DNA of 64,000 bases from an uncultured Bacteroides sp. (lineage in GTDB: Bacteria > Bacteroidota > Bacteroidia > Bacteroidales > Bacteroidaceae): the NCBI GenBank assembly GCA_944322285.1, contig CALUOR010000011.1, positions 1 to 64,000 on the forward strand. The letters are read 5' to 3'. How positions within the stretch are numbered: the first letter of the stretch is position 1; each line of letters begins with the position of its first letter. Below, piece after piece: positions 17,280-26,343 of this stretch. Below the pieces are notes generated by a model that was not told where the DNA came from, searched no databases, and worked only from the letters and a program-made list of their open reading frames with translations. A program made the translations under genes and the position numbers.

Positions 17280-17295
17280 ACGTTCAATGATAACT

Positions 17296-17327
17296 AAATC
17301 GTAAATAGTAAATTGCTAAATCGTAAA
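17296..17327. repeat. 7-bp period repeat, type D core
   Basis: TAAATCGTAAATAGTAAATT is followed by GCTAAATCGTAAAT, a degenerate tandem of 7-8 bp units. It fills most of the 53-bp gap between pump and adaptor genes. The same sequence, inverted, is the core at 42171-42208. Confidence 0.7.
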
Positions 17328-17332
17328 TGGTG

Positions 17333-18505
17333 TTAGTGTTCATGCGTGTGTGCCGGTATGGCGTTGGAGGCCGAAGCCAGTTTGACTTGGTAAGCCCCGC
17401 GCGTCACTACACGGTCGCCCGCTTTCAGTCCGGAGAGGATTTGCACCCGCTCGCCATCGTCACCGCCGACGGTCACTAACTGCTTCTTATACCCGTGGTC
17501 GTCCACTTGCAGGTAGATGAAGTGGCTGCCTTGCTCCTCGGTCAGCGCCGTGCGGGGCAGGGTGAGCACGCCTTCTTCGGTCGCTCCAAGGAGGTACACT
17601 TCCACGAAGGCGCCCGGCGCCACGTTCACTTGGTTGTCGAACTCGAAGGTGACGGGGATGTAGTAGCTCTGGTCGGTGGCCGACTTGCCATAGGACAGCA
17701 GGCGTCCGTTCAGTTCGCCGAGGCGATAGGTCTTGTCGTCATAAGGCGTGCTGAAGTTGGCGGACGTGATACGCGGCAGTTGGTTGTAGTATTTCTCCGA
17801 CACGTCGGCACGCAGGTAGAGCCTGCGGTTGCTGCTGATGCCGATGAGCGGCTGGCCCACCTGCACGTAGTCGCCTTCCTTCACCAAGAGCGACTTGACG
17901 TATCCGGCCATGGGCGCGGCCACGGTCACACCGTCGGGCGTCAGTTCGCCACCGTCCGATGAGTGGCTTCCACCCAACGCCTCGTAGTTGATGCGGGCGT
18001 TCTCGTAGGCCTGCTCGGCTTGTTGGAAGTCCTTTTCCGATACAATCTTGTCGGGCAGGAGGGCTTTCATGCGTTCGTATTCGCGGCGTGCCGTCTCGTA
18101 GGCGATGCGTGCCTTGGTGACGGGGTCTCCTTCGGCGATGTTGCTCGACGATAAAGTCAGTAGCGGATTGCCCTTGGCTACGGACATGCCTTCGGTGACT
18201 TTCCGGCGGAAGGAGACTACACCCGCTACGGGAGCCACGGCAAAAGTCTCCTCACCTTGCGCGGCGACAATCTGTCCGCTGGTGCGGATAACCTGATGGA
18301 AGCTGCCCGGTTGTATAACGCTGGTTTCTACGCCTGCCGCACGGGCTTTCTCCGGCGTCAGTACGATTTCGTCAGTGTGGTCGTGTGCGGCGGTCTCCGC
18401 CTCATGGTCATGCCCTTCCGCCTCATGGTCGTGGGCATCGTGGTTGTGGCAGGAGCCTAATAGGAACAGGCCCATCGCTGCCACCAGTAATGGCTTTGTA
18501 TTCAT
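17333..18505 (-). CDS. periplasmic adaptor of the heavy-metal RND efflux system (CusB/CzcB-like)
   Basis: The 390-residue lipoprotein has a lipobox (FLLGSC, Cys19) followed at once by a histidine-rich stretch, HNHDAHDHEAEGHDHEAE, and it ends in HTHEH. The body has the membrane-fusion-protein order: beta-barrel start, lipoyl halves around a helical hairpin (residues ~130-180, KARIAYETARREYERM), then barrel and proximal domains. It links the inner-membrane pump to the outer-membrane channel; the His-rich ends probably bind metal. It lies 53 bp upstream of the pump gene. Confidence 0.92.
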   Translation of the reverse strand: MNTKPLLVAAMGLFLLGSCHNHDAHDHEAEGHDHEAETAAHDHTDEIVLTPEKARAAGVETSVIQPGSFHQVIRTSGQIVAAQGEETFAVAPVAGVVSFRRKVTEGMSVAKGNPLLTLSSSNIAEGDPVTKARIAYETARREYERMKALLPDKIVSEKDFQQAEQAYENARINYEALGGSHSSDGGELTPDGVTVAAPMAGYVKSLLVKEGDYVQVGQPLIGISSNRRLYLRADVSEKYYNQLPRITSANFSTPYDDKTYRLGELNGRLLSYGKSATDQSYYIPVTFEFDNQVNVAPGAFVEVYLLGATEEGVLTLPRTALTEEQGSHFIYLQVDDHGYKKQLVTVGGDDGERVQILSGLKAGDRVVTRGAYQVKLASASNAIPAHTHEH

Positions 18506-18525
18506 ATCTTATGTTATTGGTTTTA

Positions 18526-18680
18526 TAAATGATAATTTAGCGCGCGCAAGCGCGCTTTGATGAAGAATTAAGAATGATGAATGAAGAATTTAGGCTGCGC
18601 TGTCAGTGCGCACAATCACGCCGCATGGTCATTCTTCATTCTTAATTCATCATTCTTCATTTAATAGCTAAATTCCCATT
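18526..18680 (-). repeat. palindromic element, type B core
   Basis: The end boxes are TAAATGATAATTTAGCG at left and TAGCTAAATTCCCATT at right. Next to the left box is a small GC hairpin (CGCGCGCAAGCGCGC). The core arms are inverted copies of 7-9 bp GAAGAAT-type units (ATGAAGAATTAAGAATGATG against CATTCTTAATTCATCATTC). It fills the gap between the adaptor and the His-rich gene. Ends match types A and C, the core does not. Confidence 0.85.
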
Positions 18681-18743
18681 CCTTCGCCCGCAAAAGTACA
18701 CACTTCTGCCTGCAATCAAGTTGCAAACATCGGGTAGAGGGAG

Positions 18744-19145
18744 TCAGGCGACAGGAGGGGCGCGCCGCCCTTTGGCATGTACGAGATACGTGCCGTGCAG
18801 GGATTCGACGTAAGGTGAATAAGATAGATAGGGATGAGAATGGAAAGCGGTGCTTTGTCCGAGGAAAAACATCGCGAAGTCGGTCACTAAGCGTTGCGCC
18901 TGGTCGGGCGATACGTGTTGCCGCACGATGGGCACGCGCTGAAAGTAATGTGTGGCCACGCAACCTTGGTTGTGGCAGCAGTGGGAATGAGCCGCGTGTG
19001 AGGCCGGGCCGACAGGCTGAGCAGCCAAGTCATGGCGCAGGCAGATGTTTCCGTCGGCATGGTGATGATGGGGCATGACGGGCACCGCCAGCGTCAGGAT
19101 GCTGACAAAGAGCAATAGGACGGTGATGTAATGTCTGCGTGCCAT
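18744..19145 (-). CDS. His-rich exported protein heading the metal efflux operon
   Basis: The 133-residue protein has an N-terminal hydrophobic signal segment followed by MPHHHHADGNICLRHD and then HAAHSHCCHNQGC, so His and Cys residues are concentrated in the first half of the mature part. Proteins of this type (annotated as DUF6769, from memory) occur next to cation efflux genes in Bacteroidetes. Metal binding in the periplasm, as sensor or chaperone, is inferred from composition and position. It is the promoter-proximal gene of the efflux operon. Confidence 0.75.
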   Translation of the reverse strand: MARRHYITVLLLFVSILTLAVPVMPHHHHADGNICLRHDLAAQPVGPASHAAHSHCCHNQGCVATHYFQRVPIVRQHVSPDQAQRLVTDFAMFFLGQSTAFHSHPYLSYSPYVESLHGTYLVHAKGRRAPPVA

Positions 19146-19177
19146 CGGTCATTTTCCCTTTTAATGATGTACGGCCG

Positions 19178-19185
19178 CAAAGATA
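19178..19185 (-). promoter_or_regulatory. candidate -7 element of the metal efflux operon
   Basis: The minus strand reads TATCTTTG, a perfect match to the -7 consensus, 33 bp upstream of the His-rich gene. No regulator gene for the operon is adjacent. Confidence 0.5.
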
Positions 19186-19292
19186 AAGAAAAAAATGAAA
19201 TATGCTTGAACAGACACGCGAATAAAAAACGAATGTATAGAAAAGTGGCCGACAGAGGAATGGCAAGCAATCCGTCCATCGGCCACGAACCC

Positions 19293-20939
19293 TTATTTAA
19301 ATGCAACAGTTTCCACTTCCACCCCGCCCGTGCGGATAACGACCTCGAACGGAATGCTGTCGGAAGCCAGGGGCGCCATCGGCTGCAACACCACGTCCGC
19401 CTCACCGTACGGGGCGAGCGCAGGGACTTCACCTTTGGCCAGCGTCTTGCCCTCCGAAACGACTTCAACCTCCGACGGTTGCGAGGCTGATAACCCGAAG
19501 TTCTCCACCTTCACCGTCAGCAGTTTCTTCTCCATATTATATAGAGGCTTGCCGGCTGACAGAAGGGCGGGCCGATAGTCCACATAGGGCAGGCGGGCAT
19601 ACCCGTAGAGCAGTTCGCCGCTAACCGTGCGCCCTATCAGCTTCGGCGCGAACTCGTCGGCGGTGATGCCGCTATTCTTCCCGTTGAACACCACTATCAG
19701 GTCATTGCCGTCCTTGCGCGTCTTCACCGCCTTGCAACCGCGGCCGAAGTTAACCTCCGTGTACGAACCGAAGCGCAACGACTCTACATTGACATCCGTC
19801 TGCGGATTGAAATCCGGTTCCGCTTGGATGCGCACTTCTATGCGCTTGGTTTTCGGCGTGACAGGCTCGTCGTTCAGCACGTTCAGCAGCAGACCCTTGT
19901 TCAGGGGGATGCAGATGTTCTTCGACGAATGGCGGTCGCCGGGCAAGTCTTCCCACTTAATGGTGTCGATGACCGCAAAGTTCATCTGCATCGCCCGTCC
20001 TTGCGCATCCTGGAACACCTTGGCACGTTCGTACTTAAACCAATGCTCCACCTCACCATCCTTGTGGAACGACACGCCCGGCACGTACGCCTCGCCCTGC
20101 TCCGTCACCCAGTGCAGGCCGTCCTTCGAGCGTTGGTAGAAGGCGATGCGCCCCAGCCAGTCGTTCACGATGAGGTGGTATTGCAGGCTGTCGCGCCACA
20201 CGACGGGGTCTTCGAACCGTCCGTCCACGTCGGGATATACGCGACGGCTCGTCAGCTGCCTATAAGGCGCAAGGCCGTCGCGGCTTATCCACACGCCTCC
20301 GCCCCGGCACACCATCAAGCGCGAGCCGTCGGGTCGGCGGGCGAAGGTGAGGTTGGACAAGCCTTCGATAATGCGGCGGTCGCGCGGGTCGAAGTCGAAC
20401 TTCTGATACGTCCACACGGGGCTGTCCTCGCTGTCGGCTATGTAGTAACCGTCTATCACGTAGACCACTATGCGTCCGTCGTCCAGGCGGAAAGCCTCCG
20501 GGTTGTGGCCTTTGCCCACGGAGTTCTGGATGCGGAACGGGCCGTGCAAGCAATCGCTCACGGCGTGGAAGACGGTGGAGTTGCCCCAGAACATGTGTCC
20601 GCGTGGCGAACGTTCGGGCCAGCCGCAGACGTAGAGGTGATACTTGCCGTCCGCCGTCTGCAGGATGTTTCCACCCCAGAAGGAGACGTCGGGCAGCTCG
20701 ATGCCGTTGTCCACGTAGCGGCATTGCACGCTGTCCGTGCCCCACACGGGCTGTGTCGCCCTCGTGCCGTCGGGCATGGGCAGGAAGCGGTCCATGAAGC
20801 GGGCGCCGGGCACCAGTTGCGCCCACTCGGCAGGGCGTTGCCGTTCGGTCACTTGCGCTTGCATGGAGGCGCATAAGCCTAAGGCCATCAGGCCTAAAAG
20901 CAGTTTCTTCTTGTTGTTCATAATCGTTTTGTTATTCAT
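19293..20939 (-). CDS. secreted glycoside-hydrolase-like protein, predicted beta-propeller
   Basis: The 548-residue protein has a signal peptide (LLLGLMALGLCASMQAQ). The first ~330 residues show the repeating patterns of a five-bladed propeller (GGNILQTADGKYHLYVCGW, FEDPVVWRDSLQYHLIVNDW) as in GH43/GH117-like enzymes. Asp and Glu residues suited to catalysis are present, but I cannot assign them. The C-terminal 200 residues are beta-rich. A second ATG at 20921 (MNNKKKLLLG) is an equally good start. It lies 260 bp downstream of GH97 on the same strand, with a GATGTACATC array between them. The substrate is unknown; context suggests a galactose- or pectin-related glycan. Confidence 0.7.
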   Translation of the reverse strand: MNNKTIMNNKKKLLLGLMALGLCASMQAQVTERQRPAEWAQLVPGARFMDRFLPMPDGTRATQPVWGTDSVQCRYVDNGIELPDVSFWGGNILQTADGKYHLYVCGWPERSPRGHMFWGNSTVFHAVSDCLHGPFRIQNSVGKGHNPEAFRLDDGRIVVYVIDGYYIADSEDSPVWTYQKFDFDPRDRRIIEGLSNLTFARRPDGSRLMVCRGGGVWISRDGLAPYRQLTSRRVYPDVDGRFEDPVVWRDSLQYHLIVNDWLGRIAFYQRSKDGLHWVTEQGEAYVPGVSFHKDGEVEHWFKYERAKVFQDAQGRAMQMNFAVIDTIKWEDLPGDRHSSKNICIPLNKGLLLNVLNDEPVTPKTKRIEVRIQAEPDFNPQTDVNVESLRFGSYTEVNFGRGCKAVKTRKDGNDLIVVFNGKNSGITADEFAPKLIGRTVSGELLYGYARLPYVDYRPALLSAGKPLYNMEKKLLTVKVENFGLSASQPSEVEVVSEGKTLAKGEVPALAPYGEADVVLQPMAPLASDSIPFEVVIRTGGVEVETVAFK

Positions 20940-21028
20940 TCGTTATAGTTCTATTCATCGCTCCTATGCACTCCGTGGAAGACACATCGTCCTTCCATCG
21001 AAGACACTGCGTAATCTCTCCGCAAAGA

Positions 21029-21148
21029 GATGTACATCTTTCTCCGGTTAGATGTACATCCTTTTGTAGATAGATGTACATCTTTTTGTGATGAGATGTA
21101 CATCCTTTTGCAATTAGATGTACATCCTTTTGCAATTAGATGTACATC
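21029..21148. repeat. six GATGTACATC palindromes at exact 22-bp spacing
   Basis: The 10-bp palindrome GATGTACATC starts at 21029, 21051, 21073, 21095, 21117 and 21139. The 12-bp spacers mostly follow (C/T)TTTTGNNNNNA; the last two full spacers are identical. The array lies 90-210 bp upstream of the propeller hydrolase and downstream of GH97. It could be an operator array or a dispersed repeat; the short, related spacers argue against CRISPR. Confidence 0.9.
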
Positions 21149-21198
21149 TCTTTTCGGCCATATGCCTATTCTTTCCCGCTTGGACGATAGTGCCGGGG

Positions 21199-23085
21199 CT
21201 ACTTGCTTATTATGGCGACGAAGCCTCCCCGTGGCAGGCATTCTACCAGCGTGGGTATTGCCTTCATATCCTCTTTGATGAAGATGTCACGGTCGCCGGC
21301 TCCGTCCTTGAATATCGTCATACGTCCGCCGTTCAGATTAAGTTCGTCTATGTTTGCCCAGATAGAACGCGGCTCGTCCGTGCCGTTGATGCCTGCTACG
21401 TACCACACATCGCCTTTGCGGCGGGCAAGGACGACTTCCTCGCCGGGATAGCCTCCGAGCAGCTTCGTGTCGTCCCACGTTGTGGGCAGGACGGAGAGGA
21501 GCCGGCGGACGGCTTCGGGCAGACTGTCGTAGGTGTCGGGGCGGTCGGGCATGTGCTGCAAGGCTGACTCGAAGAGGACGGGCAGGGCCAACTCGTGGGC
21601 GTAGGTCGTGATGTGGGGATGCTGCGAGTTGGAGAAGGTGCCGGGCGTGTAGTCCATGGGGCCTACGACGTTGCGGGTGAAGGGCAGCGTGGCGTTGTGG
21701 GCGGCGGCGCGGCCAGTCAGTGTGGCGTTGTTGTTATACCATTCGGCACCGTACACGCCTTCCACGGACATCAGGTTGGGATAGGTTCGCTGCCAGCCGC
21801 GGGGCAGTGTCGCGCCGTGGAAGTTGACCATCAGCTTGTAGTCGGCGGCGTCTTCCAACAGGTCGATGCAGTAGTTCATCGTCGTCACGCTGTCGCCGCT
21901 GAAGAAGTCTATCTTCATGCCGGACACGCCAAGGTCCGTCAGCCACTGGAACTCCTTCAGGCGGTTTTCCTTCTTATTCAGCCTGTACAACGGACCGGGG
22001 CCCAGCCATGCCGTGCTGCTGTTGTACCACAGGAGGGACTTGACGCCCCGCTCGGAGGCATAGCGCACGGCGTCTTCCACACGGCCGCCGTTCGCCATCT
22101 CGTCCCACTCCCAGTCTATCAGGTTGTAGGGCCAGTTCATGCGGACGGCCAGGTCGATGTACTCCGTCAGCAGGCGGAAGTCTTTCGTCCCGTGGTTGTG
22201 TGCCCAGTAAATCCACGACGCAAGTCCGGGCTTTATCCAACTCGTATCTTCCACCGTCGAAGGGTCGGAGACGTCGGTCACCAAGGTGCTTTCCACCACG
22301 TCTGCCAGCGAGCCGATGATGAGCACGCGCCAGGGGGACTCCCACGTGCCGCGGGCCATCATCCGGTCATCGGCCAGACGGACTTGGTATTGGTCGCGGT
22401 CTATACCATTATATAATAGGGAACCGCAGTGGTCGCGGCGGATGTTCGCCTCGGTGATGAGGACGAAGACGCTGTCGCGCGGTTCCGCCAGGGCGGGATA
22501 GCCCCACGTGTCCACCTCCGGCTGATCGGGCAGCGTGCCGTCCGTAGAGAGGGGGTAGAACTGTTCGTAGCCGATGTCATACTTCTGTATCCAACGTTTG
22601 GTGCCGCGAGGCAAGGTGTAGGCGGTGTGCTCGCGGGTGACGCGCTCCGCCACACTGTCCGTTTGGAAGCCGTACTTGAAGGCGATGCCGTCGTCGTAGG
22701 CTCGGAGCGTGACGTCGAGCGTCTGCCCCTGTTCATTCTTGAAGGTGTAGACGCGCTCGGAGGCATGGTTGACGCAGTGGCTGCGCTTTCCGGTGAGCAT
22801 CCGGTAGTCGTCGGTGACGGGCTTGGCTTCGGAAACCGACTTCAGCTTGAGGTTTCCGGCCAGCTTCCGTGCTTCGGTCTCTATGCCGAAAAGGGTATGC
22901 GAAAGCACACGTTCGCCTTTGTAGTCGACGGAGAAAGCGGCTTCGCCATAAGCTCCTTCGGGAGCCGGCTCAACCGTCACGGTCAACGCTTCGTTGGGTG
23001 AAACTATCTGTGTTTGATTCGCCTCACAGGCGTATAAAGCTGCTATGGCCATGAGTGACACAGCCGTATGGAAGAAGGTTTTCAT
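21199..23085 (-). CDS. GH97 family glycoside hydrolase, retaining type
   Basis: The 628-residue lipoprotein (lipobox ALYAC, Cys20) has the three GH97 parts: an N-terminal beta-sandwich, a (beta/alpha)8 barrel from about 285, and a C-terminal beta domain. The barrel has GVSGMKIDFFSGDSV with Asp393 in the nucleophile position of retaining GH97 enzymes such as the Bacteroides alpha-galactosidase, and MSVEGVYGAEWY with Glu442 as likely acid/base. The inverting SusB-type glutamate base is not expected here. It starts 16 bp after the dehydrogenase stop, so it belongs to the L-galactose operon. Known activities of this branch are alpha-galactosidase and beta-L-arabinopyranosidase; a galactose-type substrate is inferred. 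Confidence 0.9.
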   Translation of the reverse strand: MKTFFHTAVSLMAIAALYACEANQTQIVSPNEALTVTVEPAPEGAYGEAAFSVDYKGERVLSHTLFGIETEARKLAGNLKLKSVSEAKPVTDDYRMLTGKRSHCVNHASERVYTFKNEQGQTLDVTLRAYDDGIAFKYGFQTDSVAERVTREHTAYTLPRGTKRWIQKYDIGYEQFYPLSTDGTLPDQPEVDTWGYPALAEPRDSVFVLITEANIRRDHCGSLLYNGIDRDQYQVRLADDRMMARGTWESPWRVLIIGSLADVVESTLVTDVSDPSTVEDTSWIKPGLASWIYWAHNHGTKDFRLLTEYIDLAVRMNWPYNLIDWEWDEMANGGRVEDAVRYASERGVKSLLWYNSSTAWLGPGPLYRLNKKENRLKEFQWLTDLGVSGMKIDFFSGDSVTTMNYCIDLLEDAADYKLMVNFHGATLPRGWQRTYPNLMSVEGVYGAEWYNNNATLTGRAAAHNATLPFTRNVVGPMDYTPGTFSNSQHPHITTYAHELALPVLFESALQHMPDRPDTYDSLPEAVRRLLSVLPTTWDDTKLLGGYPGEEVVLARRKGDVWYVAGINGTDEPRSIWANIDELNLNGGRMTIFKDGAGDRDIFIKEDMKAIPTLVECLPRGGFVAIISK

Positions 23086-23101
23086 ACCGATAAACGTCTA
23101 T

Positions 23102-24118
23102 TTACATCTTTACTAATATACGGAATACCTTGCCGGGATGGGCCGCCCACTGCTCCATGACTGCTTGGGCTTCCTCCGGTGTGGCGATGGCGGACACGAG
23201 CCGGTCCACCGGACAGTTTCCACTGTGCATGTAGTGGATGACGGCACGGAAGTCGGCGGGCAAGGCGTTTCGGGAGCCACGGATGTCCAGTTCCTTCTGC
23301 ACAAACAGTTTGGTCTGGAAGGAAACGTCGCTCTTGGCGTAGCCGATGCACACTACACGGCCGGTGAAGCCGACTATATCTACCGCCGTCACGTAGGTGG
23401 CGGGGCTTCCGACGGCTTCTATCACGACATCGGCGCCCAGTCCGTCCGTCAGTTGACGCACCCGCCCGCGTACGTCTTCGGTCTGCGAGTTGATGCCATA
23501 CGCGGCACCCATCCGCCGGGCCAGTTCCAACTTCTCATCGTCAATGTCAACGGCTATGACCGTAGCTCCACGCAGGGAGGCACGCACCACGGCGCCCATG
23601 CCTACCATGCCGCAACCGATAACCACGACAACGTCATTATCAATCACTTGCCCTCGTGATACGGCATGAAAACCGACGCTCATAGGCTCAATCAACGCCG
23701 CGTCGCGTGGAGAGATGTCACCCGTGGGGATAATCTTGCTCCAAGGCAATACGGCGTACTCGCACATGACACCGTTGCGCTGCACGCCAAGCGTCTCGTT
23801 GTGCTCGCAGGCGTTGACACGTCCGTTGCGGCACGAGGCGCAGTGTCCGCAGTTGGTATAGGGGTTTACGGTTACGTTCATGCCCGGTTTCAGTGTGTCG
23901 GGCACGCCGTCGCCAACGGCTTCAATCACCGCTCCCACTTCGTGACCGGGGATGACAGGCAGCTTCACCATGGGGTTACGGCCCAAGTATGTGTTGAGGT
24001 CCGACCCGCAGAAGCCCACGTAGGCTATCTTTACCATCACTTCGCCGGCATGTAACTCCGGACGTTCTATTTCTACGACCTTCATCTCGGAAGGCGCTGT
24101 AATTTGAACTGCTTTCAT
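23102..24118 (-). CDS. zinc-dependent alcohol dehydrogenase, probable L-galactonate dehydrogenase
   Basis: The 338-residue medium-chain dehydrogenase has catalytic zinc ligands in GFCGSDLNTY and GHEVGAVIEA, a structural-zinc loop NCGHCASCRNGRVNACEHN, and a Rossmann motif VVVIGCGMVGMGA. In the L-galactose route described in Bacteroides vulgatus, the corresponding gene oxidises L-galactonate to D-tagaturonate with NAD. The gene order here is the same, which is the reason for the specific call. I use the ATG at 24118, where the family sequence MKAVQI begins. Only 2 bp separate it from the permease gene. Confidence 0.87.
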   Translation of the reverse strand: MKAVQITAPSEMKVVEIERPELHAGEVMVKIAYVGFCGSDLNTYLGRNPMVKLPVIPGHEVGAVIEAVGDGVPDTLKPGMNVTVNPYTNCGHCASCRNGRVNACEHNETLGVQRNGVMCEYAVLPWSKIIPTGDISPRDAALIEPMSVGFHAVSRGQVIDNDVVVVIGCGMVGMGAVVRASLRGATVIAVDIDDEKLELARRMGAAYGINSQTEDVRGRVRQLTDGLGADVVIEAVGSPATYVTAVDIVGFTGRVVCIGYAKSDVSFQTKLFVQKELDIRGSRNALPADFRAVIHYMHSGNCPVDRLVSAIATPEEAQAVMEQWAAHPGKVFRILVKM

Positions 24119-24120
24119 AC

Positions 24121-25386
24121 TTATTTCTTTAAATGATAATCCTTTACTATATATCCCTTCCACCCATAGTAAGCGCAGAAGAGGAAGCACACCATGGGCA
24201 CTACGTAAGCCACCTGATAGAGATGCTCGTTGACGTGCATGAGGTAGGCCGTAAACTGCGGCAGACAGGCATTACCCACGATGGCCATCACCAGGAAGGC
24301 GGAGCCGCTTTTGGTCTGCTCCCCAAGGTCGCGCAGGGCAAGGGAGAATTGCGTGGGGTACATGATGCTCATGAAGAAGGATATACCCAGCATGGCATAC
24401 AAGCCTACTTCCCCTCCGAACGCCACCACGACAACACAAAGCACGACGTTAATCAGCGCATACACCAGCAGCATGTCCTGCGGACGGAACTTCACCATCA
24501 GTCCGGTGCCAATCCAACGTCCCAAGAGGAACATCAGCATGTAGAGGCCGAAGTAGGTAGTGGCAGTGTCTTCCGGCAGCCCCGCATACGTGCAACAATA
24601 CACCAAGAAGAGGCTGTTGATGGCCGTCTGCCCGCCGTTGTAGAAGAACTGGGCGATGACACCCCAACGCAGGTGGCTGTGCCGCAGCACGCTGAAGTCT
24701 ATCAGCTTCTCGCCAGCCCTGCTCTTCTGCCCCTCGTCGCCTATCTTCGGCAGCTTGGAGAAGACGATAACCACGGCTATAAGCACCAAGAGCAATGCCA
24801 ATGCCATGTAAGGCAGCTTCATGGCATCCGTCTCCATTTGGATGTATGCCTCCCAGCCGCCGGGATAGTCGGCCGGAAGCGTCTCCCTCGTGTAGGAAGA
24901 GCCGCTCAATATCAGCTTGCTCAGAAACATGGCGGCAATGAACGCGCCCAGTCCGTTGAAGGATTGAGCAAGGTTCAGCCGTCGGGGTGCCGTCGCGGGG
25001 TCGCCCAATGCCGTCACGTACGGATTGGCGGCTGTCTCCAGGAAGCACATGCCCGTAGCGATGATGAAGAAGATACACAAGTAGGCCCAGTATTCCTTGA
25101 TGATGGCCGCAGGAAAGAAGAGCAATCCGCCAACAGCAGCCAACAGCAGCCCGAAGACGATGCCCGCCCTGTAGCTGTATCGCTTCATGAACATGGCGAT
25201 GGGAATCGGGAAGATGAAGTAGGCCAGCCAGTAGGCCGACTCGGTGAAGGATGCCTCGAATGTATTCAGCTCGCACGTCTTCATCAGTTGGCGTATCATC
25301 GTGGGCAACAGGTTGCTGCTGATGGCCCACAAGAAGAACAGGCTGAAGACCAGTGCCAGAGGCAATGCATATTTATTGTTTTTCAT
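24121..25386 (-). CDS. FucP-type MFS sugar:proton symporter
   Basis: The 421-residue protein has about twelve hydrophobic segments and the FucP family pattern (FSLFFLWAISSNLLPTMIRQ, SAYWLAYFIFPIP, CFLETAANPYVTALGD, LNLAQSFNGLGAF). FucP imports L-fucose with protons; L-galactose is L-fucose with a 6-hydroxyl group, so L-galactose transport fits the operon. The start is set at 25386 (MKNNKYALP); an ATG four codons upstream at 25398 is possible. Confidence 0.87.
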   Translation of the reverse strand: MKNNKYALPLALVFSLFFLWAISSNLLPTMIRQLMKTCELNTFEASFTESAYWLAYFIFPIPIAMFMKRYSYRAGIVFGLLLAAVGGLLFFPAAIIKEYWAYLCIFFIIATGMCFLETAANPYVTALGDPATAPRRLNLAQSFNGLGAFIAAMFLSKLILSGSSYTRETLPADYPGGWEAYIQMETDAMKLPYMALALLLVLIAVVIVFSKLPKIGDEGQKSRAGEKLIDFSVLRHSHLRWGVIAQFFYNGGQTAINSLFLVYCCTYAGLPEDTATTYFGLYMLMFLLGRWIGTGLMVKFRPQDMLLVYALINVVLCVVVVAFGGEVGLYAMLGISFFMSIMYPTQFSLALRDLGEQTKSGSAFLVMAIVGNACLPQFTAYLMHVNEHLYQVAYVVPMVCFLFCAYYGWKGYIVKDYHLKK

Positions 25387-25401
25387 GTCACTAACCATAC
25401 T

Positions 25402-26325
25402 CTATTCAGACATATTCTTTATATAAGGCAAATCGGGCAAGGCGCCGAAACCGTAGAAGCCACGTGCGTTCTCGCCTAAGAAAAGGCGTTTTTCCTCCTC
25501 CCGTAGCTCCGTTGACTTGGTGATGAAATCGTAGGACATGCGGTACGTAATGGCGGTGATGGTCCTCGGATAGTCCGAGCCCCACATCAGCTTGTCCCAG
25601 CCCACTAAGTCGGCGGCTTCGCGGATAGCGCGTATGGCTCCACGGAAAGGGTAAAACTCATCGTTGAACAGCCACGTGATGCCGCCCGACTCAATGCGTA
25701 CGTTCGGATGACGCGCCAGCTTGATTTGCTCTGTCCAATCTTTCGCGGTGACCATGCCAAAGTGCCCGATAGCCACTTTCAATGCGGGACATTCCCGAAT
25801 GACTTCCTCTACCTCGCCTGTCTGAACGGTTCCTTCTTCTAAGCAAAGTGAAAGTATCACACCGTTTCGCTCCATCAGCTTGAACATCCGCATCATCTCG
25901 TCTCCGTTCAGCCTCACCCGTCCTTCCTTCAGACGCAGGCGATGACCCGGTATCGCAATGCCCTTGAAGCCCCGGTCAATCAGTCCGCGTGCCTCCTCCA
26001 GGAAACCCGGCTTGCGGAACTCACACAAACCGCATACGAAGAAGCGGTCGGGATAGCGTTTGGCGACTTCTTCCAAATAATCATTCTGAGGACCATCGAT
26101 AAATTCCTGCGTGATGACCGCCGCGCCCACCTGCGCATAATCCATATTAGATAAGAATACCTCGGCGCTGTTCACTCCGTCTATCAGGAAGGGAGGCAGC
26201 ATCTGCCTCACCTCCCCCATGAACAATGAGCGGCCGTTCTCTAACGTACGGATGGGCAGACCGTCCACCACAGTGTCCTGCCTCCGCCACAAATGGGCGT
26301 GTGCGTCTATGATTGTATATGTCAT
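25402..26325 (-). CDS. amidohydrolase-superfamily lactonase, probable L-galactono-1,5-lactonase
   Basis: The 307-residue protein belongs to the COG3618 amidohydrolase branch: N-terminal IIDAHAHLW metal-binding motif near residues 6-13, a central GFKGIAIPGHRLR segment, VAIGHFGM, and WGSDYPRTITA near the end with the catalytic aspartate. Members of this branch hydrolyse sugar lactones such as L-fucono- and L-galactono-lactone. The product of the upstream reductase would be the lactone, and the downstream dehydrogenase would take the acid, so the assignment fits by position. Confidence 0.85.
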   Translation of the reverse strand: MTYTIIDAHAHLWRRQDTVVDGLPIRTLENGRSLFMGEVRQMLPPFLIDGVNSAEVFLSNMDYAQVGAAVITQEFIDGPQNDYLEEVAKRYPDRFFVCGLCEFRKPGFLEEARGLIDRGFKGIAIPGHRLRLKEGRVRLNGDEMMRMFKLMERNGVILSLCLEEGTVQTGEVEEVIRECPALKVAIGHFGMVTAKDWTEQIKLARHPNVRIESGGITWLFNDEFYPFRGAIRAIREAADLVGWDKLMWGSDYPRTITAITYRMSYDFITKSTELREEEKRLFLGENARGFYGFGALPDLPYIKNMSE

Positions 26326-26343
26326 AAACTTCCCTCCTTCCGA

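Noticed and set aside
21029..21148. Possible CRISPR array
   Set aside because: The repeated part is only 10 bp, the 12-bp spacers resemble one another and there are no cas genes.
20932..21278. Open frames on both strands across the GATGTACATC array
   Set aside because: They are low-complexity translations of the 22-bp repeat (CTS and DVH patterns) with no start signal.
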